From Erodium maritimum (lineage: Eukaryota; Streptophyta; Magnoliopsida; Geraniales; Geraniaceae), in assembly GCA_963921825.1 (NCBI GenBank), contig OY997592.1, positions 61,090,336 through 61,154,335 of the forward strand: a DNA stretch of 64,000 bases, in the 5' to 3' direction. Made by a program: the position numbers and the translations under genes. Shown piece after piece: positions 35,952 through 46,589 of the stretch. The notes beneath the pieces were generated by a model. That model searched no databases and was not told the DNA's origin. It saw only the letters and a list, made by a program, of their open reading frames with translations. How positions within the stretch are numbered: position 1 is the stretch's first letter; every line of letters begins with the position of its first letter.

Positions 35952-38900
35952 GAAAGTTTAATTAGTGGGCGTTACGTCGTCTTTCTTTATTTTTATCTAT
36001 TTCAAAAAAAAAAGCTGGCACTTGGCATCTAGCCAAGTAAGGTTGTCGGTTGTTGTTTTCTGCTTATCGCTTTAGGTTATGTCTCATTGATGTTGCTAGC
36101 CAAACTTTATATACCATACTGTGGCCTGGAATCAATTCAGGCTTCCGCAGCTTGTCGGAGAACAAATCCACAAGAATATAGACCTTGATTGTCGTCAGAA
36201 ATCGATTTTGTCAGTCTTATATAAGAAGGAGGAACGAAGGATCTATACGGAGTGACATAATATTATCGTAAAAGAAATAGTAGAAGAAGGAAGAGTCGGA
36301 GAGGCAGAGTTATCAATAATATCAATTGGACTAAGACTCTTAAGGATTTGTTCTCAAACTGGATAGAATTTCGATTGAGATGTTTTGTTTCCACCGGATT
36401 AGTGTAATATCACCTTTAGTATATATCTCCGTACATTGGCTTTTTTTATACCTCTGTACACGGGGATGTATTATAAACTATTTTGCTCCTAAGAAAAACA
36501 AATGTGCTTGATTTGAAACATGGAAGAACCTTTCCGTTTCTGGTCAGACATCATGAAAGTAATATTGTGGGTTGGTAATGGACACTGTTTGTTGGATCAT
36601 CAGAACATCATCAATCTCATCACTTTGTTGCAACTTTATGTCATGGTACTTTTGTTCCTCATTGTTTGGTCAACTCTACACCATACAAAGTGTTCATGTT
36701 TTTACGTTGTCGATGGAACAAAAAAAGCATTTTTACATTCAACCTCAACTAAATCTAATTACTAGTCAAAGCATAATTCGTACCATACAAAAGATGATGC
36801 GTGTGGTTTTGAAAACAAATAGTATTTCTTTGTCGTTGATTTTTTTTCCGAGATGAATGATAGGATATATTGATAATAAAGTGTATTTATAGGGTAGGAA
36901 AACATTAAAACACTAAACATAAATGAACGTAAATAACTAAAATAAAATGAGTTTTTGCGATAGAGGATATTTAGACAGAAAAATAAAGAGCTCAATTTTT
37001 CGACTATTTCCTGAAATGTCTGGAGGTTGATACTGCGGTAGCGTATGACGACATCGATACAGTGAGTCTAGACTAGCGGAAGCTAGGATCGAGCTGACCC
37101 CTTATCGGATATAGATACTGGTGGACTAAATACTCCCCCAGGATGTCAGCGTGTGTTGTCCTCCCTTGACTGATAGTGGTATGGCTTCTAAACGCGAGAT
37201 TGGTGACCTCCGAGCTGGTAGGGAAGTACCGTGTCGGTTCTTGGTGGGACCGCTGCTACCTTACGTCCAGAGGGGCGATAAAACCGGTCGACCCCCTCTG
37301 GACCGCCTTAGACTCATTCGGCGAGGCGAGGGTGCTTACAGCCCCCTGCCGCTAAATTTTCTACCCCGAGTTGGGTAGATCCGACCGGGGTATGGAACCC
37401 AGACGACCCACTCTCTTGGCCTGACCCGACCCAGAACCTCCTTGAGCCTCTTTGGCCCACTCAGCCTTCAGCCCACTGAGCCTTCAGCCCTCCTCGGCTC
37501 ATCAAAGATTGGGACTCCAACCCTCAACCTGAGCCCACCACGTGAGGTCCGACCCGACTCAGGAACCTTAGGCCCAGGCCGAAACTCACGTCGCCGCGAT
37601 CCGTGGTTCCAAGACGATCCCCTCCTCCGCTAGGTCCTTTCCTCCCTCTGGCCAGCCGGAGTCCCTTCCGCCGCATCATAAGGGTCCAACAGCGGTAGTA
37701 ACAAGCCTGCCTGAGTCGAGCCACCCTGTCGGGATCTTTCCTCACCGAACCGACTCCCTTGTTCCCCGATCCCCTTCTCCACCGGGGGATCCCCTCCCAA
37801 AAGAAACACCTCCTCTGTACAGCCAACCCTGGTCCCCTCTCCCCACCGATGAGCCTCGTCTCGGATGACAGTTCCCGAGGATCATAACAAATAGGGGCAG
37901 AGGTTGTCAGCGGTGAGGATTATGCCACCGCCGAAGGATCTCTACCAACCAACCTACCCGGAGTTCAATACTCGAAGGGGAGGGGTTACGACGAGTAGTG
38001 AAAGAATCCAATCTACTCCAAAAACGATTCGAAGACTCCCAATTGAAAAATTAACAATAGAATGACGAACAGGGGCACAAAAATATACCTCCCCTCCTCT
38101 GTCGTTCACCATGGCTTGCGAGTGCACCTTCTAATTTCCCAATGCCGGCCGGCCTTGACTGCGGTGACGACGGCCCTTCATCCTTACGGAACCCTAGATG
38201 TGCTCTCATCTCTCCCTTAAACAAATCCAATTTATTGATCTTTCTTTGTTGTTGATAAATAGGCACAATTGATTAACTTAAGATAAATATAGACTTAAGA
38301 CATGTATGGAGTTGCTTCTTTATGTATATATGTATGTGTTAGTTGCAATTTTGAATTGAAAATAAGATCATTTTTTTATTATGCGATGAATTAATAGTAT
38401 TTTCTGATGTTGGATAATTTTAAATTTTAAAATTTATATTTAATTTTTTATTTATATACTATCAACATCATCGGTGAATCACGAATTTCACCAGCAATGA
38501 TCATTTTTCTGTTGATCTCGATGTTCTTTAGTTTCATCGGGTCAAACATATAAGCATGATTGTGGAGTTCTTTATCTTTAATTTTCAACCAAACATAATT
38601 AAATAATTAAATAATTCATTTATTGAGTTTTATTTTTATTTTGATGTAATATAAGATTATTATATAATAAAATTGACTACTAAATAATAAAAATGGCTAT
38701 AATTTATATAAGTAACTTAGAGTAAATACTTCAGTTAACTTAACCACTTGTTCAAAATTAGTGTATTTTAACTTAACTAACCTTATATAGTTAAAATCAT
38801 ATCATATGTAATTTATTTGGCTCCTACAATTAATTTTAATAAATATAATTTATCTTAAAATATATAAAAGGATATATTTTAAATTTTTAATAATAAAATA

Positions 38901-39206
38901 ATGACACAAAATAAATATCATATATCTTAGCCATATAACACACACAAAAAAAAATCTTTGATAATTGTTACTCAGAAAGCCCCAAAACATGCACTTAAAC
39001 GACTTTTGTTAGTATAAATATGTTATATATAACGATATTTTTTTCCTCAATAAATGTTTATAACTTTCGTTTATTATCACAAAATAGTGACGTTTATTTT
39101 TTTAAATTTTTCGTTACCTTGGATGAAAAATGAACATGCGATTAGGACATGATCTTTATATTTATCATAAATGTCAAAATTATCCCTAATTACTTTTATC
39201 TAATTG
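35952..39206. other. Intergenic; GC-rich block, then very AT-rich flank
   Basis: No gene was recognised. A sequence around 36210-36240 (TTATATAAGAAGGAGG) resembles a retroelement promoter region, but without other support. From 37020 to 38240 a GC-rich block with many short frames looks like old repeat sequence of unknown family. From 38270 to 39206 the DNA is strongly AT-rich, and the CACTA insertion begins there. Confidence 0.4.
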
Positions 39207-39442
39207 CACTACTGCAGAAATCCACTTGGGTGACGGATAAAATGGATCCGTCACCTAAGTTTTCGCACTCTAGCCACGGATACAGCAATCCGTCAGCCAA
39301 GTGGAACAACTTAGGTCACGGATCCTGTATCCGTCAGCCAAGTAACAAACCTAGCCGACACATAGCTGGATCCGTCACCCAAGTGGGATAAGGTAACTAC
39401 TATCCGTCAGCCAAGTGAGAAACCTTTAGCCACGCATGCTCT

Positions 39443-39830
39443 CACTACTGCAGAAATCGACTTAGGGGACGGATGAAATGGATCCGTGACCTAAGTTTTG
39501 GCACTTAGGTCACAGATACAGCAATCCGTCAGCCAAATGGTGAAACTTAGGTCACGGATCCTGCATCCGTCACCCAAGTGAACCACCAGGCCGACGGATG
39601 CTAGATCCGTAGATAAGGAAACTTATATCCGTCGGCCAACTGGAAAAACTTGACCCACGCATGCTGTATCCGTCAGCCAAGTGAAAAAAAACTTGACCCA
39701 CGGATGTTGTACCCGTCAGCCAAGTGAAAAAAACTTGACCCACGGATGTGCATCCGTCTGCCAACTGACAAACCTTATCCACATGTTGAATCCGTCAGCC
39801 AAGTTCCTTGTATTCGTTGGTAAAGTGAGC
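39443..39830. repeat. Left subterminal repeat array of the inner CACTA
   Basis: Words such as GGATCCGTGACC, CCGTCAGCCAAG and CTTGACCCACGGATG recur every 25-50 bases in both orientations, forming imperfect palindromes. In En/Spm such short subterminal repeats are the binding sites of the element's second protein (TNPA). Confidence 0.85.
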
Positions 39831-40033
39831 CAATATACGAAAGAATGTAACGGTATCCCGAAGAACATAACGACATTACACATGAAATATGTATGAAACA
39901 ATGCGTATATAAAAAAACAGTTGATAGATAATGTGTTTGGAAACAGTTATGGAAACATTTGCCAGATAATGTGTTCACAGAATCACAACATTAAACATAC
40001 TCATAAAAGAAAACACAGACACGCCTAATAGAG

Positions 40034-40417
40034 TTACGAACCAAGCAGGTTTCTGATGACACGCTCCTGCATTTCTTTGGTCACTTCCATCCATTCCACA
40101 AAATGTCCAAACCACGCAGGCTCGGCTCTAGCTTGAAGGTCATTGTCTTGAACCTCGTTCATCCATTCCTCGTTCAACCACGGAGGGGTATGCTGCGGGC
40201 CTCCAACAGGGAGTGGAGGTATGTCCATACCTTTCTCATGCATCAGGTGAGAAATATAGTCGTAGCGTTGATGTGCTTCCTGAACTAATAGGGAATAATG
40301 TTGGACCCACGCTGGGGCAGCTGGAGCGTTGACGCCATGTGGACCAGGTACAACTGTTCCCGCATTTTCACGTCGACGCCACCTACGCTCTAGTCTACGA
40401 TCAGAGTTTGGTTCCAT
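40034..40417 (-). CDS. Unknown ORF C of inner CACTA (127 aa)
   Basis: I do not recognise this protein. The chosen start (MEPNSDRRLERRWRRREN) follows an acceptor-like AAGTCAG 5 bases upstream, so it may be a downstream exon. Residues 1-20 are strongly basic. The middle has WVQHYSLLVQEAHQRYDYIS and a Pro-rich IPPLPVGGPQHTPPW. The C-terminus is helical and Trp-rich (FGHFVEWMEVTKEMQERVIR). It is the distal one of three leftward ORFs in the element, 235 bp after ORF B. It has no similarity to ORFs A and B that I can see. A role as the element's second (TNPA-like) protein, alone or spliced to its neighbours, is inference. Confidence 0.45.
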   Translation of the reverse strand: MEPNSDRRLERRWRRRENAGTVVPGPHGVNAPAAPAWVQHYSLLVQEAHQRYDYISHLMHEKGMDIPPLPVGGPQHTPPWLNEEWMNEVQDNDLQARAEPAWFGHFVEWMEVTKEMQERVIRNLLGS

Positions 40418-40652
40418 ATATCCTGACTTAGTCAAAGAACATATTACAATTATAATCAATCCCAAATACTTAAGTCAAATCATACGCAAATAATATTCAT
40501 ATAAACCAACACTTAATAAATAAAGTGAACAAAAATTAAAACAACCGTTAAACATTCAAATTACAAAGTCATATAAAAAGTGCTATTGAAATAAAAGTCA
40601 TCCTTAACACACATCCGTTAAATAGTAGGAAATTAATATTCTAGCTAGACGT

Positions 40653-41084
40653 CTAGTCTTCGTCCTCGCGCACAAAGTTGTCTTTCAGCCACTGCACGTA
40701 CACCCTTGCGTCATGCTTCGGGCCGCGCATGGAGGTGGCTCCATCAGATGTACGAGACTCTGAGAGAGCAGCAACCCTTGCATGAATACGCCTAGCTCTT
40801 TCCTCAAGCCTAACTCTTACAGCAGCTCGTTCAGCGGCTCGTTCAGCAGCAAGTGTTTGTCTTTCAGCAGCTTCTTCAGCCGCAATCCTTCGTCCCTCTC
40901 GGTTAATGAGGCCCAGTAACCTCATCCGAGTAGCTGCTACAACTCTCGTGCGTGGCAAAGACGCTCTTGGAATGTTGTTGAATAAGCGCATCATCTCAGC
41001 ATGCAAATCAGGCCCCACTTGTTGAGGTCCATCATATTCGTCATCTGGGATAATGTTTTCCCCTACGCTACTTCTGTCATCCAT
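40653..41084 (-). CDS. Unknown ORF B of inner CACTA (143 aa), duplicate of ORF A
   Basis: Starts MDDRSSVGENIIPDDEYDGP. After an acidic N-terminus comes RTRVVAATRMRLLGLINREG, a long Ala/Glu/Arg coiled-coil (EEAAERQTLAAERAAERAAV), then a tail with SRTSDGATSMRGPKHDARVY. Acidic start, TRM-LI-EG segment, charged helix and SDG-TS tail occur in the same order as in ORF A, so the two arose by duplication. It is intact. An acceptor-like CATTTAG precedes the ATG by 3 bases, so it may be reached by alternative splicing from the leader exon at 42203-42420. Family unknown; a DNA-binding or multimerising accessory role is a guess from the basic helix. Confidence 0.5.
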   Translation of the reverse strand: MDDRSSVGENIIPDDEYDGPQQVGPDLHAEMMRLFNNIPRASLPRTRVVAATRMRLLGLINREGRRIAAEEAAERQTLAAERAAERAAVRVRLEERARRIHARVAALSESRTSDGATSMRGPKHDARVYVQWLKDNFVREDED

Positions 41085-41259
41085 TGACTAAATGAAAGAA
41101 AGTCTTAGTACTATATCAAAACGAATATAGCAGAAACAAATTTAAACTTACGTATATTAGCATCATAAAATGTATTAGCATATTCATCACCGAGTCATAC
41201 AAAACGAACTTAAATATAACCTAATTTAAACATCGTTCATACACTAATTAAGTAGTAAA

Positions 41260-41580
41260 CTAGTCTCGGGACGGGCACTTCGAAGTTGATCCATCAGACG
41301 GAGTCCGTCTTGCGCTTCGAGCAGTTTGTCTCGCAGCGGCGACCCTATCTCGTTCTTCCTTTTCCTTTCTAAGTCTATCTCCTTCAGCTGAAATCAGCCG
41401 CCTAATATACATGCGAGTCTTTGCCTCGTGCATCGAAGAAAGTCCCCTAGGCAATTTGTTCATCACTAAGTTCATTGATTTTTCCCAGTCTACTTCCGTC
41501 ACTACGGGAACTTCTTCATCAAAGTGATCTGCCCCAGTTAGGCTGTTCTCCCCAACACTACTGCTATAGTTGTCATCCAT
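41260..41580 (-). CDS. Unknown ORF A of inner CACTA (106 aa), duplicate of ORF B
   Basis: Starts MDDNYSSSVGENSLTGADHF, followed by an acidic stretch, KTRMYIRRLISAEGDRLRKE, a basic helix (RDRVAAARQTARSARR) and the end SDGSTSKCPSRD. It aligns along its length with ORF B, which is longer in the helix and tail. It is the first ORF after a good splice acceptor (TATTAG, about 41595) on the minus strand. A strong donor (CTTCAAG|GTACGT) at 42202/42203 ends a GC-rich leader that faces it. It is expected to be transcribed divergently from the TNP2 gene. Unknown family. Confidence 0.5.
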   Translation of the reverse strand: MDDNYSSSVGENSLTGADHFDEEVPVVTEVDWEKSMNLVMNKLPRGLSSMHEAKTRMYIRRLISAEGDRLRKEKEERDRVAAARQTARSARRTPSDGSTSKCPSRD

Positions 41581-42202
41581 CGAAAGGATAACCTAATACA
41601 CACACGAATGAACTTGTTTTTCAGGATGCAAACATACCGTGCATTATATTAAACCCTACTTTTCTAACTTTTTGAATCTTTGTCACACATGTATCGTATT
41701 TTATTAAACCCTAAAATATTTTGAAACTAAACTTCCCGAAAACCTTATTCAACACAAGGTTAATTATTTGTGCAACCAAAAATTCCTGAAACCTAAAATT
41801 ATTGTGAAACTAAATTGCCCTGAAACCCGTAGCTTAATTCTGCAACCCTACATTCTTTAAACCCTAAATTATGTTGACACTAAATTTCCCGGAAACTAGG
41901 GATGTTATATGAGTCGGATTTTGTGATACCCGTACCCTATCTGATTTTAATACCCAAAACCTGATCAATACCCTACCCAATCTCTACCCATTCGGGTCGG
42001 GTATTACCCCGACTTGTTCATATGACATACGATTAGAAGAAGAGAAAAATGGGGACCTAAGTAACTATTTCATATACATTTAAGTAGTACAAAATATGAA
42101 AGTATACAAACTTTTGCACGTCTCAAGTACCAACATTTCAAATTTTATGAAATAAATCTAAAATCATTTCAACTGTTTTTACAGATTTGAAACATTACGT
42201 AC

Positions 42203-42803
42203 CTTGAAGTGAGGGAGGAGATGGAGGCGTTCGAGCAGAGAGAGGAAGAGCGGCGGCAGGGGCTTTGGAGCAGGCGGTGGCGGGCGGCGGCATGCGGAGG
42301 CGGGCGGTGGCTAGTGGTGGACGACGTCGGACCAGACGGAGGGGGCGGCTGCGATGGAGAGAAGAGAGGAAGTGGGGAGAGTCTGAAATGGGAGGAACTA
42401 GGGTTCTGGGGAGTTAAATACGCGATCTACTTGGCCGACGGATACACGCATCCGTCGGTCAAGGAAAAACGACAGTGTATCGTTTAATGGACGAGTCCAG
42501 GGCTGAAACGGTACCGTTTTATGTGTATCCGTTTCAGCTGGCCGATGGATACGTGCATCCGTCGGCCAAGTGTTTTTCGCTGGACAGATTCTCTGCCACT
42601 TAAAAAACTTTACCTTCTCTCCCATCTCTTTTGCATCTCCCAACTCTTTCTTTCTTTCTTCCCAAATCTCTTTTTTCTCTCCCACCTCCATTTCTTTTTC
42701 TCTACACAAGATTCCCATTTGTTTGTCACTATTGACAAGAATCTTTTGTCTTGTTCGATACTGACAACATTCGTGGCTCGTGGAAGGTGCTTGAAGCTCG
42801 AGA
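42203..42803. promoter_or_regulatory. Divergent promoter and leader region of inner CACTA
   Basis: Left part (42203-42420) reads on the minus strand as a leader exon with AACCCTAG and C/T-rich motifs and ends in donor CAAG|GTACGT. Right part (about 42600-42803) is a C/T-rich leader on the + strand that ends at the TNP2 start codon. Between them, at 42430-42465 and 42539-42570, lie two palindromic copies of the element's own subterminal motif (TGGCCGAYGGATAC and ATCCGTCGGCCAAG). Both units may therefore be controlled by the protein that binds the ends, as TNPA does in Spm. Transcription itself is inferred. Confidence 0.55.
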
Positions 42804-45800
42804 ATGGTACGTATGTTTATTTGATAAATTTTGTTCCTCTTGTTCTGTATATCGATCTATTTATTAGATATTGTGTTCAATAGTTGTTAGTATTGACTGT
42901 GTATCAGGATATTGATAAGAGTTTGATGACTTTCAGTAAGTACGATCCGGAGTTTATGGAAGGGGTAACGGTTTTTATCGAATATATACAGACAAATTTC
43001 CCTAATATTGAATCACACAAGTGTCCGTGCGGTAGTTGTCTTAACGCATTTTACCAGACTGTGCCGGATATATATATGCATTTGATTCGGAACGGAATGA
43101 TGAGGGGTTACGATGTGTGGATTTTTCACGGTGAAAAATTTAACATGCCTATGTTAACAGAAGTAATGAGTAGTAGTAGAAGAAGTTGGGACACTGGAGG
43201 TTCATCAAGTAGCGCAAATGTAGTAGTGAATGAAGAGCACCGGAGCGATCCAGTAATTATGGAGTATATGGACGATGTGTTCCCATTTCGGTGTGGGGGA
43301 CAAATGGATGAATTGGTACAGTATGACGATGAAATTGCGGATGTTGACAGGTCGATTGCGCAAGAAGCGGCATACAACTACACAAAGTTATTAAAAGAGC
43401 ATAAAAAACAGTTGTACAAAGACGCGACAACGGATAGGTTGACGGTTATCATGGAGTTGATGGCTCTAAAGGAGAAATATCAATTGTCGAATGAAGCATT
43501 CACTGCATCTTGTGTGTTGCATAAAGCATTGTTACCGGCTGAGAATCATTACCCGTCTTCATTCAAAGAGGCAAAGAGTGTTTTGAAGAGTGTCGGGATG
43601 GGTTACAAGACTTACCATGCATGTGAAAATGGTTGTATCTTATTCGATGGACCTAATGCGAAAGATGATGTGTGCTACAAATGTGATTCACCTCGCTATG
43701 AGAAGCTCGTCGGAATGCGAAAACCAAAGGCTAAGAAAACTGTTAGATATTTCCCAATTATTCCACAGTTGCAGAAATTGTACAGTTCACCTGATATTGC
43801 AAAGCAAATGCAATGGCATGGTAGTGAGGAAAGAAGGATCGACCCGGATAAGATGACTCACCCAGCTGACGGGGAAGGCTGGTTGGACTTCGATAGGACG
43901 TGGCCTCGTTTTGGATCTGAAGCTGCCAATGTACGTCTTGCATTGGCAACTGACGGGTTTAGTCCGTTTGGTGCAAATGTTGTCCCTTATAGTGTGTGGC
44001 CCGTTATAGTTATGCCTTACAATTTACCTTCAACCTCGTGCATGAAGAAAGAATTTAACATCTTAACGCTGTTGATTTCTGGCCCTAAGTCGCCTGGGAA
44101 GTGCCTAAATGTTTTAATGAGACCGTTGATTGATGATTTGAAAAAGTTGTGGTCCGAAGGGGTTGTAACCTTTGATGCAGCCAACAATCGAACGTTCAAG
44201 ATGCGAGCCGCGGTTTTATCGACTATTAGTGACTTTCCCGGTTTGGGAACGTTGGGAGGCATTCAGACGAAGGGTTATAAGGGTTGTCCAATATGCCTGG
44301 ATGATCTCGAAGGGCTTCACAGTCACAATAGGACGTACTACGTAGGAGCACGGAAGGACTTGCCAGAGAATCATGCATTACGGAAAAATAAAAAAATCAA
44401 CGGGAAACAGGAGATGAAAAAATCCCGCCCTGAAAAGAGTGGGTATGAAATATATGAAGAAATATCGGACATTCAGTTTCCCGAACTGTCGTTACATCCA
44501 AAGTTTACTCAGAAGAACAAAGCCGGCCAGAAAAGGTTGTGTTGGACACATGAGTCGATATTTTGGGAACTCCCGTATTGGAAATCTTTGCATACAAGGC
44601 ACGCATTGGACGTGATGCATATTGAAAAAAATGTGTGCGACAATCTTATTGGAACGCTTTTTAACTTGCCTGGGAAAACAAAAGATGATTTGAAAGCCAG
44701 ACAAATGTGGGAGGAATTGGGTGTGGATAAGGATCTATGGGCCAAAACAACGGGCAACAAGACTTTCATGCCTTATGCCGACTACACGATCAAGCCTGAG
44801 AAACGTGGTGAAGCGCTTGATAAGGTTACAAATATAAGGTTTCCATCGGGCTATGCGGGATCCTTGAAAAACAAGGTAAGCGTGAAGGATAAGAAGTTTT
44901 TTGGGCTGAAAACACACGACAATCATGTTTTGCTGCAACGTATTCTTCCCATCATTGTACGCCCTTATGTGGCACCGCACGTAGCCACCGTGATATGTGA
45001 GCTTGCAAATTTCTTTCAGTCTCTCTGTGCAAGGGAGATTTCAAAGAAGAAGCTAAAAGAGATGCAGGTTGATATTGTATTGATTCTCAGTAAGTTGGAA
45101 ATGATATTCCCTCCACCGTTCCACACGATCATGGTGCATTTATGTAAACATCTCCCATCTCAAGTACTGCAAACCGGTCATGTCCACTATACTTGGATGT
45201 TCTCGATGGAACGTGAATTGGGGTACTACAAAAAATGGGTGCGCAACCACCGATACCCAGAGGGTTGCATCGCAGAATCGTATATCAATCATCAATGTGC
45301 GACGTTCATCAATTTGTACCTCGATAAACGAGTCATGGATCTGGAGACCCCAGATAAATAGGGCATTTCAATTGTTTCCAAACATGTGCTTCCAACTATT
45401 CAGATATGGGAGCCCTTGTTAACAAAGGAATTCGTGCGTATCGCTCATTGGACCGCTATGCAGAATGCTGAAGAATTCAGCTCCGAGATGATTGATTTCA
45501 AAGAGGATTATGAGACGGAATACCCAGGGTCAACTGATTTACAACACCGAATTGGAACATTTTGCTCAATGTTCAAGGAAAACGTAAGTTCAATATCAGT
45601 TAAACGTGTAGTCCTATATATATAAATAAACATATATTTATCAATGTTCGTATATATTACTAATAACTGTAAGGACAAATTCCCAGATGGAATCGTATCC
45701 CGATGACGATCAACAATATACGACATCAAAGGCTCTGAGTCGTTACGTGCAGAGAGTAAATTATTATGCGCAATGTCATGTACACGGTGTGAAATACTTG

Positions 45801-46426
45801 TCCGAACAGCGCGATAAAGGAAGAAGCTCACAGAACAATGGTGTGATGCTAAATGCAGAGGGCGGTGTAGCTTATTACGGTGTGTTGTTATACGTCGTTG
45901 AGCTTATGTACACTGGACGGATGCCGGTTGTTTTGTTTTACTGTCGATGGTATGATCTAAATTCCGTGAAAGTAGATAATGGTTTGATATCCATAAATAC
46001 CAACACAAATGCATATCGCGACGATCCATTCTGTCTAGCAACCATGGCCAAACAGGCAAGTTGCATTAGTTGTATATAGTACATTTTGTTGCATTGTTGG
46101 ATGTGTTACTAATTATTTAATGTGCATAACAGATATTCTACATCGATGACCCGAAAACGGGTGGAGGGTATAAGATCGTGAACAAGGTTGCCCCTAGAGG
46201 ACTATTCATCTCGGCAAATCGTTTGCCATCCATTTCATACGAGGTTGACGCTCCTTACCAAGAGTCCGAGCCTGAAACTGCACTTCTTGTAGTGGAACTA
46301 AATGTGCTACCCCATTATGATGACGGTCTCCAAGAGGTACATGATGTGGACGATAACGACGAGAATAGTGAAGATGACTGCGAAGATCATGGATACAACA
46401 ATGACGAAATACATGAATCCCATTAA
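42804..46426 (+). pseudogene. TNP2-type CACTA transposase gene, one in-frame stop
   Basis: Proposed exons: 42804-42806 (ATG alone), 42908-45583, 45687-46055 and 46133-46426. The start codon sits at the exon edge, ATG|GTACGT, and joins GAT ATT GAT AAG, giving M-D-I-D-K-S as in the family; a second possible ATG at 42884 is intronic. Domains in order: Transpos_assoc (DPEFMEGV, CPCGSC), zinc ribbon-like CENGC and CYKC, Transposase_21 (ALATDGFSPFG, CPICLDDL, LDVMHIEKNVCDNL), DUF4218 (YTWMFSMERELGYYKKWVRN), then DUF4216 (YYGVLLYVVELMY, DDPFCLATMAKQ). The last intron is GC-AG (CAG|GCAAGT). A single TAG at 45359-45361 interrupts the frame between DUF4218 and the following exon; otherwise it is open. 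Without that stop the protein would be about 1,100 residues. Confidence 0.9.
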
Positions 46427-46589
46427 ATATATATAAGCATTGTACTAATATTGTACGTACAAACATGTAACTTCTAATGTGTTGTATGTGTGCAAACTTA
46501 TCAAGTTGAAACAAATGCAATGATTGGCTGTGCAGATAAACTGTTTTCCAGGTGGCATGACGTTTCTTACAAATTTGTTCTACTCTGCC

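Noticed and set aside
37151-37826. Possible gene in the GC-rich block
   Set aside because: Competing open frames on both strands and no family resemblance; treated as unclassified repeat.
41880-42030. hAT-like fragment with GGGTATTACCC words
   Set aside because: The outer words (TAGGGATGTTATATGA and, reversed, ATGTCATATGA) are suggestive, but no duplication or second terminus could be fixed.
44492-44980. Minus-strand ORFs of 70-86 residues across the TNP2 exon
   Set aside because: Shadows of the transposase frame.
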